Shown: in pieces, positions 1 through 12,714 of the stretch
Numbering within the stretch: position 1 is the first letter of the stretch
Layout: each line of letters begins with the position of its first letter
DNA from: Bromus sterilis
Taxonomy: Eukaryota; Streptophyta; Magnoliopsida; Poales; Poaceae
Reading direction: 5' to 3'
Length of the DNA stretch: 64,000 nucleotides
Assembly (NCBI GenBank): GCA_950022295.1
Contig: OX465601.1
Location: forward strand, 115,835,501-115,899,500
Notes under the pieces: model-generated
Told to the model about the DNA's origin: nothing
Seen by the model: the letters and a program-made list of their open reading frames with translations, nothing else
Databases searched by the model: none
Position numbers and translations under genes: made by a program

Positions 1-2790
1 CAACTTTTGCACACATGCTATGTGGGTCAAATGATGATGCCATGCCAAGTTTCAACCTTTTCTTAGTTCAGTTGTAGTGCTTTCCGTCATTTAGCTCAAA
101 ATAAATCATTAAATGAATGAAAAATAGCAAATGAAGTCAGAAAGGGTTGAAATTTTAGTATGTGGCTTTGAATGCTGCATGTAGGATGCGAAAATAGTCT
201 TGATTTGAAATAACTTTAGAAAAATGAAATGCCTTTAAAACACATGTGTTTTCGTCTGAAACCCTCGTACTTTAAAAGAGATGGTCAAGTTTGTAAACGT
301 AGTGCATCCAGTTTTTGTCGTAATCCTCTCAACTTTTGCACACATGCTATGTGGGTCAAATGATGATACCATGCCAAGTTTCAACATTTTCTGAGTTCAG
401 TTGTAGTGCTTTCCAACTACAGGGTCATTTAGCTCAAAATAAATCATTAAATGCATGAAAAATAGCAAATGAAGTCAGAAAGGGTTGAAGTTTTAGTATG
501 TGGCTTTGAATGTTGCATGTTGGATGCAAAAAAAGTCTTGAGTTGAAATAAGTTTAGACAATTGAAATGCCTTTGAAACACATGTGTTTTCGTTTGAAAC
601 CCTCGTACTTTGAAAGAGATGGTCCAGTTTGTACACGAAGTGCATCCAGTTTTTGCCGTAATCCTCTTAACTTTTCCACCCATGCTATGTGGGTAAAATG
701 ATGATACCATGCCAAGTTTCAACCTTTTCTGAGTTCAGTTGTAGTGCTTTCCAATTACAGGGTCATTTAGCTCAAAATAAATCATTAAATGCATGAAATA
801 TAGCAAATGAAGTCAGAAAGGGTTGAAATTTTAGTATGTGGCTTTGAATGTTGCATGTAGGATGCGAAAATAGTCTTGATTTGAAATAACTTTAGAAAAA
901 TGAAATGCCTTTGAAACACATGTGTTTTCGTCTGAAACCCTCGTACTTTAAAAGAGATGGTCAAGTTTGTAAACGTAGTGCATCCAGTTTTTGTCGTAAT
1001 CCTCTCAACTTTTGCACACATGCTATGTGGGTCAAATGATGATACCATGCCAAGTTTCAACATTTTCTGAGTTCAGTTGTAGTGCTTTCCAACTACAGGG
1101 TCATTTCGCTCAAAATAAATCATTAAATGCATGAAAAATAGCAAATGAAGTCAGAAAGGGTTGAAGTTTTAGTATGTGGCTTTGAATGTTGCATGTTGGA
1201 TGTAAAAAAAGTCTTGAGTTGAAATAAGTTTAGACAATTGAAATGCCTTTGAAACACATGTGTTTTCGTTTGAAAGCCTCGTACTTTGAAAGAGATGGTC
1301 CAGTTTGTACACGAAGTGCATCCAGTTTTTGCCGTAATCCTCTTAACTTTTCCACCCATGCTATGTGGGTAAAATGATGATACCATGCCAAGTTTCAACC
1401 TTTTCTGAGTTCAGTTGTAGTGCTTTCCAATTACAGGGTCATTTAGCTCAAAATAAATCATTAAATGCATGAAATATAGCAAATGAAGTCAGAAAGGGTT
1501 GAAATTTTAGTATGTGGCTTTGAATGCTGCATGTTGGATGCAAAAAAGGTCTTGAGTTGAAATAAGTTTAGAAAAATGAAATGCCTTTGAAACACATGTG
1601 TTTTCGTCTGAAACACTCGTACTTTGAAAGAGATGGTCCAGTTTGTACACGAAGTGCATCCAGTTTTTGCCGTAATCCTCTCAACTTTTGCACACATGCT
1701 ATGTGCGTCAAATGATGATACCATGCCAAGTTTCAACCTTTTCTGAGTTCACATGTAGTGCTTTCCGTCATTTAGCTCAAAATAAATCATTAAATGCATG
1801 AAAAATAGCAAATGAAGTCAGAAAGGGTTGAAATTTTAGTATGTGGCTTTGAATGCTGCATGTTGGATGCAAAAAAAGTCTTGAGTTGACATAAGTTTAG
1901 AAAAATGAAATGCCTTTGAAACATATGTGTTTTCGTATGAAACCCTCGTACTTTGAAAGAGATGGTCCAGTTTGTACACGAAGTGCATCCAGTTTTTGCC
2001 GTAATACTCTCAACTTTTGCACACATGCTATGTGCGTCAAATGATGATACCATGCCAAGTTTCAACCTTTTCTGAGTTCAGTTGTAGTGCTTTCCAATTA
2101 TAGGGTCATTTAGCTCAAAATAAATCATTAAATGCATGAAAAATAGCAAATTAAGTCAGAAAGGGTTGAAGTTTTAGTATGTGGCTTTGAATGTTGCATG
2201 TTGGATGCAAAAAAAGTCTTGAGTTGAAATAAGCTTAGAAAAATGAAATTCCTTTGAAACACATGTGTTTTCGTCTGAAACCCTCGTACTTTGAAAGAGA
2301 TGGTCCAGTTTGTACATGAAGTGCATCCAGTTTTTTGCCGTAATCCTCTCAACTTTTGCACACATGCTATGTGGGTCAAATGATGATGCCATGCCAAGTT
2401 TCAACCTTTTCTGAGTTCAGTTGTAGTGCTTTCCGTCATTTAGCTCAAAATAAATCATTAAATGAATGAAAAATAGCAAATGAAGTCAGAAAGGGTTGAA
2501 ATTTTAGTATGTGGCTTTGAATGCTGCATGTAGGATGCGAAAATAGTCTTGATTTGAAATAACTTTAGAAAAATGAAATGCCTTTAAAACACATGTGTTT
2601 TCGTCTGAAACCCTCGTACTTTAAAAGAGATGGTCAAGTTTGTAAACGTAGTGCATCCAGTTTTTGTCGTAATCCTCTCAACTTTTGCACACATGCTATG
2701 TGGGTCAAATGATGATACCATGCCAAGTTTCAACATTTTCTGAGTTCAGTTGTAGTGCTTTCCAACTACAGGGTCATTTAGCTCAAAATA
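1..2790. repeat. Higher-order repeat in left array, 2349-bp spacing
   Basis: The first ~440 bases recur at 2350-2790, including the variant 'gatgatgccatgcc' and the diverged monomer with 'gtaggatgcgaaaatagtc'. Offset 2349 equals seven monomers, two of them the short form. Inside the unit, the two-monomer pair near 109-784 is repeated at 785-1122 onward with a 676-bp step, so a dimer expansion sits inside the higher-order unit. Confidence 0.75.
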
Positions 2791-5500
2791 AATCATTAAA
2801 TGCATGAAAAATAGCAAATGAAGTCAGAAAGGGTTGAAGTTTTAGTATGTGGCTTTGAATGTTGCATGTTGGATGCAAAAAAAGTCTTGAGTTGAAATAA
2901 GTTTAGACAATTGAAATGCCTTTGAAACACATGTGTTTTCGTTTGAAACCCTCGTACTTTGAAAGAGATGGTCCAGTTTGTACACGAAGTGCATCCAGTT
3001 TTTGCCGTAATCCTCTTAACTTTTCCACCCATGCTATGTGGGTAAAATGATGATACCATGCCAAGTTTCAACCTTTTCTGAGTTCAGTTGTAGTGCTTTC
3101 CAATTACAGGGTCATTTAGCTCAAAATAAATCATTAAATGCATGAAATATAGCAAATGAAGTCAGAAAGGGTTGAAATTTTAGTATGTGGCTTTGAATGC
3201 TGCATGTTGGATGCAAAAAAAGTCTTGAGTTGAAATAAGTTTAGAAAAATGAAATGCCTTTGAAACACATGTGTTTTCGTCTGAAACACTCGTACTTTGA
3301 AAGAGATGGTCCAGTTTGTACACGAAGTGCATCCAGTTTTTGCCGTAATCCTCTCAACTTTTGCACACATGCTATGTGGGTCAAATGATGATACCATGCC
3401 AAGTTTCAACCTTTTCTGAGTTCATTTGTAGTGCTTTCCAATTACAGGGTCATTTAGCTCAAAATAAATCATTAAATGCATGAAAAATAGCAAATGAAGT
3501 CAGAAATGGTTGAAATTTCAGTATGTGGCTTTGAATGTTGCATGTTGGATGCAAAAAAAGTATTGAGTTGAAATACGTTTAGAAAAATGAAAGGCCTTTG
3601 AAACAGATGTGTTTTCGTATGAAACCCTCGTACTTTGAAAGAGATGGTCCAGTTTGAACACGAAGTGCATCCAGTTTTTTCTGTAATCCTCTCAACCTTT
3701 GCACACATGCTATGTGGGTCAAATGATGATACCATGGCAAGTTTCAACCTTTTTTGAGTTCAGTTTTAGTGCTTTCCAATTACAGGGTCATTTAGCTCAA
3801 AATAAATCATTAAATGCATGAAAAATAGCAAATGAAGTCAGAAAGGGTTGAAATTTGAGTATGTGGCTTTGAATGCTGCATGTTGGATGCAAAAAAAGTC
3901 TTGAGTTGAAATAAGTTTAGAAAAATGAAATGCCTTTGAAACACATGTGTTTTCGTCTGAAACAGTCGTACTTTGAAAGAGATGGTCCAGTTTGTACACG
4001 AAGTGCATCCAGTTTTTGCCGTAATCCTCTCAACTTTTGCACACATGCTATGTGGGTCAAATGATGATACCATGCCAAGTTTCAACCTTTTCTGAGTTCA
4101 GTTGTAGTGCTTTCCAATTACAGGGTCATTTAGCTCAAAATAAATCATTAAATGCATGAAAAATAGCAAATGAAGTCAGAAAGGGTTGAAATTTTAGTAT
4201 GTGGCTTTGAATGTTGCATGTTGGATGCAAAAAAAAGTCTTGAGTTGTAATAAGTTTAGAAAAATGAAATGCCTTTGAAACACATGTGTTTTCGTCTGAA
4301 ACACTCGTACTTTGAAAGAGATGGTCCAGTTTGTACACGAAGTGCATCCAGTTTTTGCCGTAATCCTCTCAACTTTTGCACAAATGCTATGTGGGTAAAA
4401 TGATGATACCATGCTTAGTTTCAACCTTTTCTGAGTTCAGTTGTAGTGCTTTCCAATTACAGGGTCATTTAGCTCAAAATAAATCATTAAATGCATGAAA
4501 AATAGCAAATGAAGTCAGCAATGGTTGAAATTTCAGTATGTGGCTTTGAATGTTGCATGTTGGATGCAAAAAAAGTCTTGAGTTGAAATACGTTTAGAAA
4601 AATGAAAGGCCTTTGAAACAGATGTGTTTTCGTATGAAACCCTCGTACTTTGAAAGAGATGGTCCAGTTTGAACACGAAGTGCATCCAGTTTTTTCTGTA
4701 ATCCTCTCAACCTTTGCACACATGCTATGTGGGTCAAATGATGATACCATGCCAAGTTTCAACCTTTTTTGAGTTCAGTTTTAGTGCTTTCCAATTACAG
4801 GGTCATTTAGCTCAAAATAAATCATTAAATGCATGAAAAATAGCAAATGAAGTCAGAAAGGGTTGAAATTTTAGTATGTGGCTTTGAATGCTGCATGTTG
4901 GATGCAAAAAAAGTCTTGAGTTGACATAAGTTTAGAAAAATGAAATGCCTTTGAAACATATGTGTTTTCGTATGAAACCCTCGTACTTTGAAAGAGATGG
5001 TCCAGTTTGTACACGAAGTGCATCCAGTTTTTGCCGTAATACTCTCAACTTTTGCACACATGCTATGTGCGTCAAATGATGATACCATGCCAAGTTTCAA
5101 CCTTTTCTGAGTTCAGTTGTAGTGCTTTCCAATTATAGGGTCATTTAGCTCAAAATAAATCATTAAATGCATGAAAAATAGCAAATTAAGTCAAAAAGGG
5201 TTGAAATATTAGTATCTGGCTTTGAATGCTGCATGTTGGATGCAAAAAAAGTTTTGAGTTGAAATAAGCTTAGAAAAATGAAATTCCTTTGAAACACATG
5301 TGTTTTCGTCTGAAACCCTCGTACTTTGAAAGAGATGGTCCAGTTTGTACATGAAGTGCATCCAGTTTTTTGCCGTAATCCTCTCAACTTTTGCACACAT
5401 GCTATGTGGGTCAAATGATGATGCCATGCCAAGTTTCAACCTTTTCTGAGTTCAGTTGTAGTGCTTTCCGTCATTTAGCTCAAAATAAATCATTAAATGA
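1790..5500. repeat. Higher-order repeat in left array, 3035-bp spacing
   Basis: Monomers at 1790 and 2128 recur at 4825 and 5163 with a constant offset of 3035 bp. They share private variants such as 'ttgacataag', 'acatatgtg', 'cgtaatactctc' and 'caaattaagtca'. This is a nine-monomer period, the same size as the main period in the right-hand array. Confidence 0.75.
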
Positions 5501-8500
5501 ATGAAAAATAGCAAATGAAGTCAGAAAGGGTTGAAATTTTAGTATGTGGCTTTGAATGCTGCATGTAGGATGCGAAAATAGTCTTGATTTGAAATAACTT
5601 TAGAAAAATGAAATGCCTTTGAAACACATGTGTTTTCGTCTGAAACCCTCGTACTTTAAAAGAGATGGTCAAGTTTGTAAACGTAGTGCATCCAGTTTTT
5701 GTCGTAATCCTCTCAACTTTTGCACACATGCTATGTGGGTCAAATGATGATACCATGCCAAGTTTCAACCTTTTCTGAGTTCAGTTGTAGTGCTTTCCAA
5801 CTACAGGGTCATTTAGCTCAAAATAAATCATTAAATGCATGAAAAATAGCAAATGAAGTCAGAAAGGGTTGAAGTTTTAGTATGTGGCTTTGAATGTTGC
5901 ATGTTGGATGCAAAAAAAGTCTTGAGTTGAAATAAGTTTAGACAATTGAAATGCCTTTGAAACACATGTGTTTTCGTCTGAAACCCTCGTACTTTGAAAG
6001 AGATGGTCCAGTTTGTACACGAAGTGGATCCAGTTTTTGCCGTAATCCTCTCCACTTTTGCACACATGCTATGTGGGTCAAATGATGATACCATGGCAAG
6101 TTTCAACCTTTTCTGAGTTCAGTTGTAGTGCTTTCCGTCATTTAGCTCAAAATAAATCATTAAATGCATGAAAAATAGCAAATGGAGTCAGAAAGGGTTG
6201 AAATTTTAGTATGTGGCTTTGAATGTTGCATGTTGGATGCAAAAAAAGTCTTGAGTTGAAATAAGTTTAGAAAAATGACATGCCTTTGAAACATATGTAT
6301 TTTCGTATGAAACCCTCGTACTTTGAAAGAGATGGTCCAGTTTGTACAAGAAGTGCCTGAAGTTTTTGCCGTAATCCTCTCAACTTTTGCACACATTCTA
6401 TGTGGGTCAAATGATGATACCATGCCTAGTTTCAACCTTTTCTGAGTTCATTTGTAGTGCTCTCCAATTACAGGGTCATTTAGCTCAAAATAAATCATCA
6501 AATGAATGAAAAATAGCAAATGAAGTCAGAAAGGGTTGAAATTTTGGTATCTGGCTTTGAATGCTGCATGTTGGATGCAAAAAAAGTCTTGAATTGACAT
6601 AAGTTTAGAAAAATGAAATGCCTTTGAAACACATGTGTTTTCGTATGAAACCCTCGTACTTTGAAAGAGATGGTCCAGTTTGTACACGAAGTGCATCCAG
6701 TTTTTGCCATAATCCTCTCAACTTTTGCACACATGCTATGTGCGTCAAATGATGATACCATGCCAAGTTTCAACCTTTTCTGAGTTCAGTTGTAGTGCTT
6801 TCCAATTATAGGGTCATTTAGCTCAAAATAAATCATTAAATGCATGAAAAATAGCAAATTAAGTCAGAAAGGGTTGAAATATTAGTATGTGGCTTTGAAT
6901 GCTGCATGTTGGATGCAAAAAAAGTTTTCAGTTGAAATAAGCTTAGAAAAATGAAATTCCTTTGAAACACATGTGTTTTCGTCTGAAACCCTCGTACTTT
7001 GAAAGAGATGGTCCAGTTTGTACACGAAGTGCATCCAGTTTTTTGCCGTAATCCTCTCAACTTTTGCACACATGCTATGTGGGTCAAATGATGATACCAT
7101 GCCAAGTTTCAACCTTTTCTGAGTTCAGTTGTACTGCTTTCCGTCATTTAGCTCAAAATAAATCATTAAATGAATGAAAAATAGCAAATGAAGTCAGAAA
7201 GGGTTGAAATTTTACTATGTGATTTGAATGCTGCATGTAGGATGCGAAAATAGTCTTGATTTGAAATAAGTTTAGAAAAATGAAATGCTTTTGAAACACA
7301 TGTGTTTTCGTCTGAAACCCTCGTACTTTGAAAGAGATGGTCAAGTTTGTACACGAAGTGCATCCAGTTTTTGCCGTAATCCTCTCAACTTTTGCACACA
7401 TGCTATGTGGGTCAAATGATGATACCATGCCAAGTTTTAACCTTTTCTGAGTTCAGTTGTAGTGCTTTCCAATTATAGGGTCATTTAGCTCAAAATAAAT
7501 CATTAAATGCATGAAAAATAGCAAATTAAGTCAGAAAGGGTTGAAATATTAGTATGTGGCTTTGAATGCTGCATGTTGGATGCAAAAAAAGTGTTGAGTT
7601 GGAATAAGCTTAGAAAAATGAAATTCCTTTGAAACACATGTGTTTTCGTCTGAAACCCTCGTACTTTGAAAGAGATGGTCCAGTTTGTACACGAAGTGCA
7701 TCGAGTTTTTTGCCGTAATCCTCTCAACTTTTGCACACATGCTATGTGGGTCAAATGATGATACCATGCCAAGTTTCAACCTTTTCTGAGTTCAGTTCTA
7801 GTGCTTTCCGTCATTTAGCTAAAAATAAATCATTAAATGAATGAAAAATAGCAAATGAAGTCAGAAAGGGTTGAAATTTTAGTATGTGGCTTTGAATGCT
7901 GCATGTAGGATGCGAAAATAGTCTTGATTTGAAATAAGTTTAGAAAAATGAAATGCCTTTGAAACACATGTGTTTTCGTCTGAAACCCTCGTACTTTGAA
8001 AGAGATGGTCAAGTTTGTACACGAAGTGCATCCAGTTTTTGCCGTAATCCTCTCAACTTTTGCACACATGCTATGTGGGTCAAATGATGATACCATGGCA
8101 AGTTTCAACCTTTTCTGAGTTCAGTTGTAGTGCTTTCCAACTACAGGGTCATTTAGCTCAAAATAAATCATTAAATGCATGAAAAATAGCAAATGAAGTC
8201 AGAAAGGGTTGAAGTTTTAGTATGTGGCTTTGAATGTTGCATGTTGGATGCAAAAAAAGTCTTGAGTTGAAATAAGTTTAGACAATTGAAATGCCTTTGA
8301 AACACATGTGTTTTCGTCTGAAACCCTCGTACTTTGAAAGAGATGGTCCAGTTTGTACACGACGTGCATCCAGTTTTTCCCGTAATCCTCTCAACTTTTG
8401 CACACATGCTATGTGGGTCAAATGATGATACCATGTCAAGTTTCAACCTTTTTTGAGTTCAGTTGTAGTGCTTTCCGTCATTTAGCTCAAAATAAATCAT

Positions 8501-9140
8501 TAAATGCATGAAAAATAGCAAATGGAGTCAGAAAGGGTTGAAATTTTAGTATGTGGCTTTGAATGTTGCATGTTGGATGCAAAAAAAGTCTTGAGTTGAA
8601 ATAAGTTTAGAAAAATAAAATGCCTTTGAAACATATGTATTTTCGTATGAAACCCTCGTACTTTGAAAGAGATGGTCCAGTTTGTACAAGAAGTGCCTCC
8701 AGTTTTTGCCGTAATCCTCTCAACTTTTGCACACATGCGATGTGGGTCAAATGATGATACCATGCCTAGTTTCAACCTTTTCTGAGTTCATTTGTAGTGC
8801 TTTCCAATTACAGGGTCATTTAGCTCAAAATAAATCATCAAATGAATGAAAAATAGCAAATGAAGTCAGAAAGGGTTGAAATTTTGGTATCTGGCTTTGA
8901 ATGCTGCATGTTGGATGCAAAAAAAGTCTTGAATTGACATAAGTTTAGAAAATTGAAATGCCTTTGAAACACATGTGTTTTCGTATGAAACCCTCATACT
9001 TTGAATGAGAAGGTCTAGTTTGTACACGAAGTGCATCCAGTTTTTGCCGTAATCCTCTCAACTTTTGCACACATGCTATGTGCGTCAAATGATGATACCA
9101 TGCCAAGTTTCTACCTTTTCTGAGTTCAGTTGTAGTGCTT
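5493..9140. repeat. Higher-order repeat in left array, 2340-bp spacing
   Basis: The four consecutive monomers at 5493, 5831, 6160 and 6498 recur in the same order at 7833, 8171, 8500 and about 8838, offset 2340 (seven monomers, three short). Rare variants shared by the pairs include 'attttggtatctggc', 'ttgaattgacat' and 'tacaagaagtgcct'. Between them a two-monomer motif alternates (6836/7166 and 7503/7833). Confidence 0.75.
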
Positions 9141-9764
9141 TCCAATTACAGGGTTATTTAGCTCAAAATAAATCATTAAATGCATGAAAAACAGCAAATG
9201 AAGTCAGAAAGGATTGAAATTTTAGTATGTGGCTTTGAATGCTGCATGTTGGATGCAAAAAAAGTCTTGAGTTGAAATAAGCTTAGAAAAATGAAATGCC
9301 TTTGAAACACATGTCTTTTCGTCTGAAACCCTCATACTTTGAAAGAGATGGTCCAGTTTGTACACGAAGTGCATCCAGTTTTTGCCGTAATCCTCTCAAC
9401 TTTTGCACACATGTTATGTGGGTCAAATGATGATACCATGCCAAGTTTCAACCTTTTCTGAGTTTAGTTGTAGTTCTTTCCGTCATTTAGCTCAAAATAA
9501 ATCATTAAATGCATGAAAAATAGCAAATGAAGTCAGAAAGGGTTGAAATTTTAGTATGTGGCTTTGAATGTTGCATGTTGGATGCAAAAAAAGTCTTGAG
9601 TTGATATAACTTTAGAAAAATGAAATGCCTTTGAAACACATGTGTTTTCGTATGAAACCCTCGTACTTTGAAAGAGATGGTCCAGTTTGTACATGAAGTG
9701 CATCCAATTTTGCCGTAATTCTCTCAATTTTTAAACACATGCTATGTGGGTCAAATGATGATAC

Positions 9765-9769
9765 CATGC
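9765..9769. other. Target-site duplication of element A, left copy (CATGC)
   Basis: CATGC directly precedes the TGATAC terminus of the left LTR and is repeated at 40260-40264 directly after the CA end of the right LTR. A 5-bp duplication is standard for Ty3/gypsy integrases. Removing the element and one copy restores an uninterrupted satellite monomer. Confidence 0.92.
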
Positions 9770-11154
9770 TGATACATCCCAAACGTATCTACTTTTCCAA
9801 ACACTTTTGCTATTGTTTTGCCTTCATTCTTGGATGATTTGGACGAAACTAACCCGGTCTAACGCTGTTTTCAGCAGAGTTGCCTGTATGGTTTTATTGT
9901 GTGCAGGAAAATGGATATTTAGACGTTCCAAAAAATTCCCAGAAAAATACCTGAAAATCCACGCACCCGAAGGAGCCAGAAGCCAGAAGTGGGACTAGAG
10001 GGGAGCCCTGGGGGCCCCAAGCGCCCCCCCTGGCGCGGCTAGGGGTGGGGTCGCGCCCTCTGGCCACCTGGGCGCCTCCCCCCTCCTCTGGTGCCCTACC
10101 GAGACTCCTATTTATCCCCGTGACGAGAAAGCCCCAGAACAGAAGTCGTTTTCCCAGTTTCCGTCGCAGAGCCGCCGCCACCATCTGTTCTTCTTCGGGA
10201 GGGCTAATCTGGAGGCTGATTTGGCCTCCGGAGAGGGGAGATCGTCGCCATCGCCATCGCCATCACCAATCCATCCATCCTCCATGACTTCTCTTCACAT
10301 GTGTGAGTAATTCCCTGCTGTAGGCAAAGGGGATGGTAAGGATTGGATGAGTTTGGTCATGTAATAGTTCGTCAGATTGTTGGGGGCATGTTGCCTATCA
10401 TCTAGATTGGTGTTTATCAACTTTGCTACAACTTGTTGCTCTTAATGCTTGTCACTTTGGGCCCGAGTGCCATGTTTTCAGATCTGGACCCTATGTGTTT
10501 TCATGAATATATTTGTGTTCTAGATCCTATCTATGAGTTGTATGCACCTATTATGATCCGGAACAGGCGCTCCCAAAGGAGACAGGTTGGGACACCAAAG
10601 GGGATGGCCCATAATTTTAGGATTCCATGTATCCATTGAGTTTATTGCTTTGTTCCGGTGCTCTTTGACAGGAGCACCTTAATCTCCATAAGTTCCTTTT
10701 GGCCCCGTTCGTAGCGGGATGGTAGGACAAAAGATGTTGTGCAAGTTCTTATTGCAAGCACGCACAACTACCTACGGGATACATGCCTAATGTTTGATAT
10801 TTGCCTAGATGATCATTGCTTTTCTGTGTGCCTTGCCCCATGTTAGAATCTATTATATGTTCACTCTCATCCATGCAGCGCCCAACCATCCATCTCCCTA
10901 GCCTACAGTGTTTTCAATCCTGCTGGTCATTAGCTGTTACTTTTGCTATCTACTTTTACTGTTGCTATCATCACTATCATATTACAAATACCACTTATCT
11001 ATTATCGCAAGCAAGTATATTTCAGGTGCGGTTGAATTGACAACTCAACTGTCAAAGCTTATAAATACTCTTTGGCTCCCCGTGTGTCGAATCAATAAAT
11101 TGGGTTAACTTACCCGCGATGACTATCTCGATCCCTTACGCCTGTGGGGAATCA
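9770..11154 (+). repeat. Left (5') LTR of element A
   Basis: The LTR starts TGATACATCCC and ends GGGGAATCA, 1385 bp long. It is colinear with 38896-40259 and with the fragment 44652-45605. It contains a GC-rich tract (about 9990-10090), a TATA-like box just after it, and a (GCCATC) triplet run near 10250. By hand I count about 28 differences from the right LTR over the first 420 bases, clearly more than between the two LTRs of element C. Confidence 0.93.
10108..10116 (+). promoter_or_regulatory. TATA-like box in left LTR of element A
   Basis: CTATTTATC follows a GC-rich tract and is kept at the same place in the right LTR (39233-39241). It sits where element B's LTR has TATATATT, followed in both families by a similar 'ccgt(g/c)acg' stretch. 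Promoter role is inferred from position and conservation only. Confidence 0.5.
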
Positions 11155-11166
11155 AGCAGCGTTTTC

Positions 11167-11184
11167 TGGCGCCGTTGCCGGGGA
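11167..11184 (+). other. Primer binding site of element A, tRNA-Asp type
   Basis: The 18 bases TGGCGCCGTTGCCGGGGA are the complement of the 3' end of plant tRNA-Asp (GUC) including its CCA. They lie 12 bases after the LTR end. Use of tRNA-Asp is known for Athila-group gypsy elements. Confidence 0.88.
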
Positions 11185-11241
11185 GCATAGCAATATTTAC
11201 AAGTCTACTTGAAGTATCCTGCTTGCTGCACATCATCCGCT

Positions 11242-12587
11242 ATGGGTAAGAAAGGAGACCCCAAGGTTCCGATCTTACCATCTCGTACAAGAAAAGGTAC
11301 TATTCTCAACACTAGTGCTACACTTGATTCACCTTCTGTTATGAGTAAGTTTACTTCACCACCACTACATGATGCTTCTATTGAGTCTGTTACTATGTCC
11401 GATACTTTTGATGATGCTTCTACTACTCTTGATGATGCTACTTTTCTTGGTCACTATATTGAAACTCAGACTGCTAAGGCTGCAGCAAAATCCAAGACCG
11501 AGACCCCTACTACCTATATTCCTACCTGCAAAACCTTTGGTTACCCGTGCTTAGATGAACTCAAGGAGAGAATCCTTGATGATGATTATGTTACTCTTGA
11601 TGATGATTATTGCAGGGAACTCATAGAGTGTGTCGAATCTGACCCTGGTGTTGTTAAGGAGTTGCTCAAAAAGCACTCCATGAAGAACAAAGTTACTCCT
11701 GATCCTAAATTTCCCACATCTCCTATATGCATCACTGATCCTGATTATGATTTCTCTGTTGATCTTTCACTTATATCTACAGTCGAGGCTGACCCCTTTT
11801 ATGGCAGAGAAAATGATGATGCTATAGCACACTTGACCAAACTCGCTGAGTTAAGCAACCTATTCACTACTGATGAGAAGATACGAAACTTCTATGTGGC
11901 CAAGCTTTTTCCTTTTTCTTTGAAGGAAGACGCTAAATTATGGTACGATGCACTGCCTTATGGTTCCATTTAAAGTCCTCAGGACTTAGTCAAATTCTTT
12001 GTTGATAAATATTTTCCAGCTCATCTGCAACATGCTGCTTTGCAAAGAATCTATAACTTTAAACAATTGCAGGATGAGCACCTCCCTAAAGCTTGGGGGA
12101 GGTTTTGTGATTTACTTAAGGTTATGCCGGGACATGGAATCCCCAAGAATGAACTGCTTGATATATTTTACGCTGGTTTAACCGATGAATCCAGATCCTA
12201 CCTGGATAGTTGTGCTAGTTGTGTTTTCAGGGAAAGAACGCCAGACGATGCAGAAGAATTAATGTGAAAAATTGCCAAGAACTATGAAGATTGGTCCGTT
12301 CCTGAACCACTTATACCACCGAAAAAGAGGGGCATGCTTGTTCTGAACCCCGAAGATATGCAAGAAGCAAAGAAGTCTATAAAGGAGAAGGGTATTAAAG
12401 CCGAAGACGTGAAGAATTTACCACCTATTGAGAAGTTGTGTGAGCCTACTACTCACCCTCCCTTGGTAGAGGTACACTCTCTATTAGACTTTACTGAAAG
12501 TGACATCCCTAAAGGACATACAAGCTTATGGCATCAAAACAAGGGGTGGAACACACACTCAGGACCCACTCTATCTTGAGGGGCACC
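11242..12587 (+). pseudogene. gag: Element A gag, first copy (broken)
   Basis: Gag would form the virus-like particle that packages element RNA. I start at the ATG of MGKKGDPKV; an upstream TTG at 11209 is not a likely plant start. Residues about 190-340 read as a typical Ty3/gypsy retrotransposon gag domain, with LFPFSLKEDAKLWYDALP, then KYFPAHLQHAAL, then GIPKNELLDIFYAGL. The frame is broken by TAA at 11971-11973 and TGA at 12265-12267, both in the same frame. A deletion of 242 bp at 12515 (compare 33697-33938) shifts the frame, which then ends at 12577-12579. Homology to the rest of gag stops near 12587. The intact downstream part resumes beyond the rearrangement and element B, at 33572. 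Confidence 0.88.
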
Positions 12588-12714
12588 TGATATGCGAGAT
12601 GATGATAGTGATCTCGCCCTTCGTTGGTGAGCCCCAAGCGGAAGGCGTGATGTAGCACAGCAGCAGATTTCCCTCGGTGAAGATACCAAGGTTTGTCTCC
12701 ATTAGGACCCCGGA
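12588..12714 (-). repeat. Inverted fragment of a B-type LTR tail inside element A gag
   Basis: From 12603 to 12714 the sequence is the reverse complement of the last ~112 bases of element B's LTR family (compare 33461-33571), with several substitutions. It begins after about 15 bases of unmatched filler (12588-12602). Its far end joins a second gag copy through the shared bases GATG. GCGAGAT (12594-12600) and ATCTCGC (12611-12617) form a perfect 7-bp inverted repeat over the junction. This is a rearrangement scar, not an inserted element with its own target duplication. Confidence 0.8.

Larger units (their letters stand above)
1..9769. repeat. Satellite array, ~338-bp monomer (Afa/pAs1-like), left block
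   Basis: About 29 head-to-tail monomers fill this block. Spacing between equivalent points is 338 bp in most steps (for example 447, 785, 1123, 1461) and 329-330 bp where a 9-bp piece of the link 'ccaattacagggtcattt' is missing. Each monomer carries 'gtatgtggctttgaatg', a short A-run before 'gtcttgag', the palindrome AAACACATGTGTTT, and 'tctgagttcagttgtagtgc'. The first and last of these resemble the Afa-family primer sites AS-A and AS-B as I recall them, about 250 bp apart and in the right orientation. The array continues beyond the window start. Most monomers contain an antisense frame of about 91 codons, which I do not regard as a gene. Assignment to Afa is from memory and needs a database alignment; the tandem structure itself is directly visible. 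Confidence 0.95.

Noticed and set aside
447..9145. Repeated antisense reading frames of about 91 codons (MKLGMVSSFDPHSM...) in nearly every satellite monomer, possibly a small-protein gene family
   Set aside because: They follow the satellite monomer exactly and recur only because the repeat was amplified. The 338-bp period is not a multiple of three, changes alter amino acids freely, many copies are shifted or cut, and no promoter or other gene signal accompanies them. A dN/dS test over monomers would settle it.
1..9769. CRISPR-like array
   Set aside because: Repeats are 338 bp without unique spacers, in a plant sequence context. This is a satellite.
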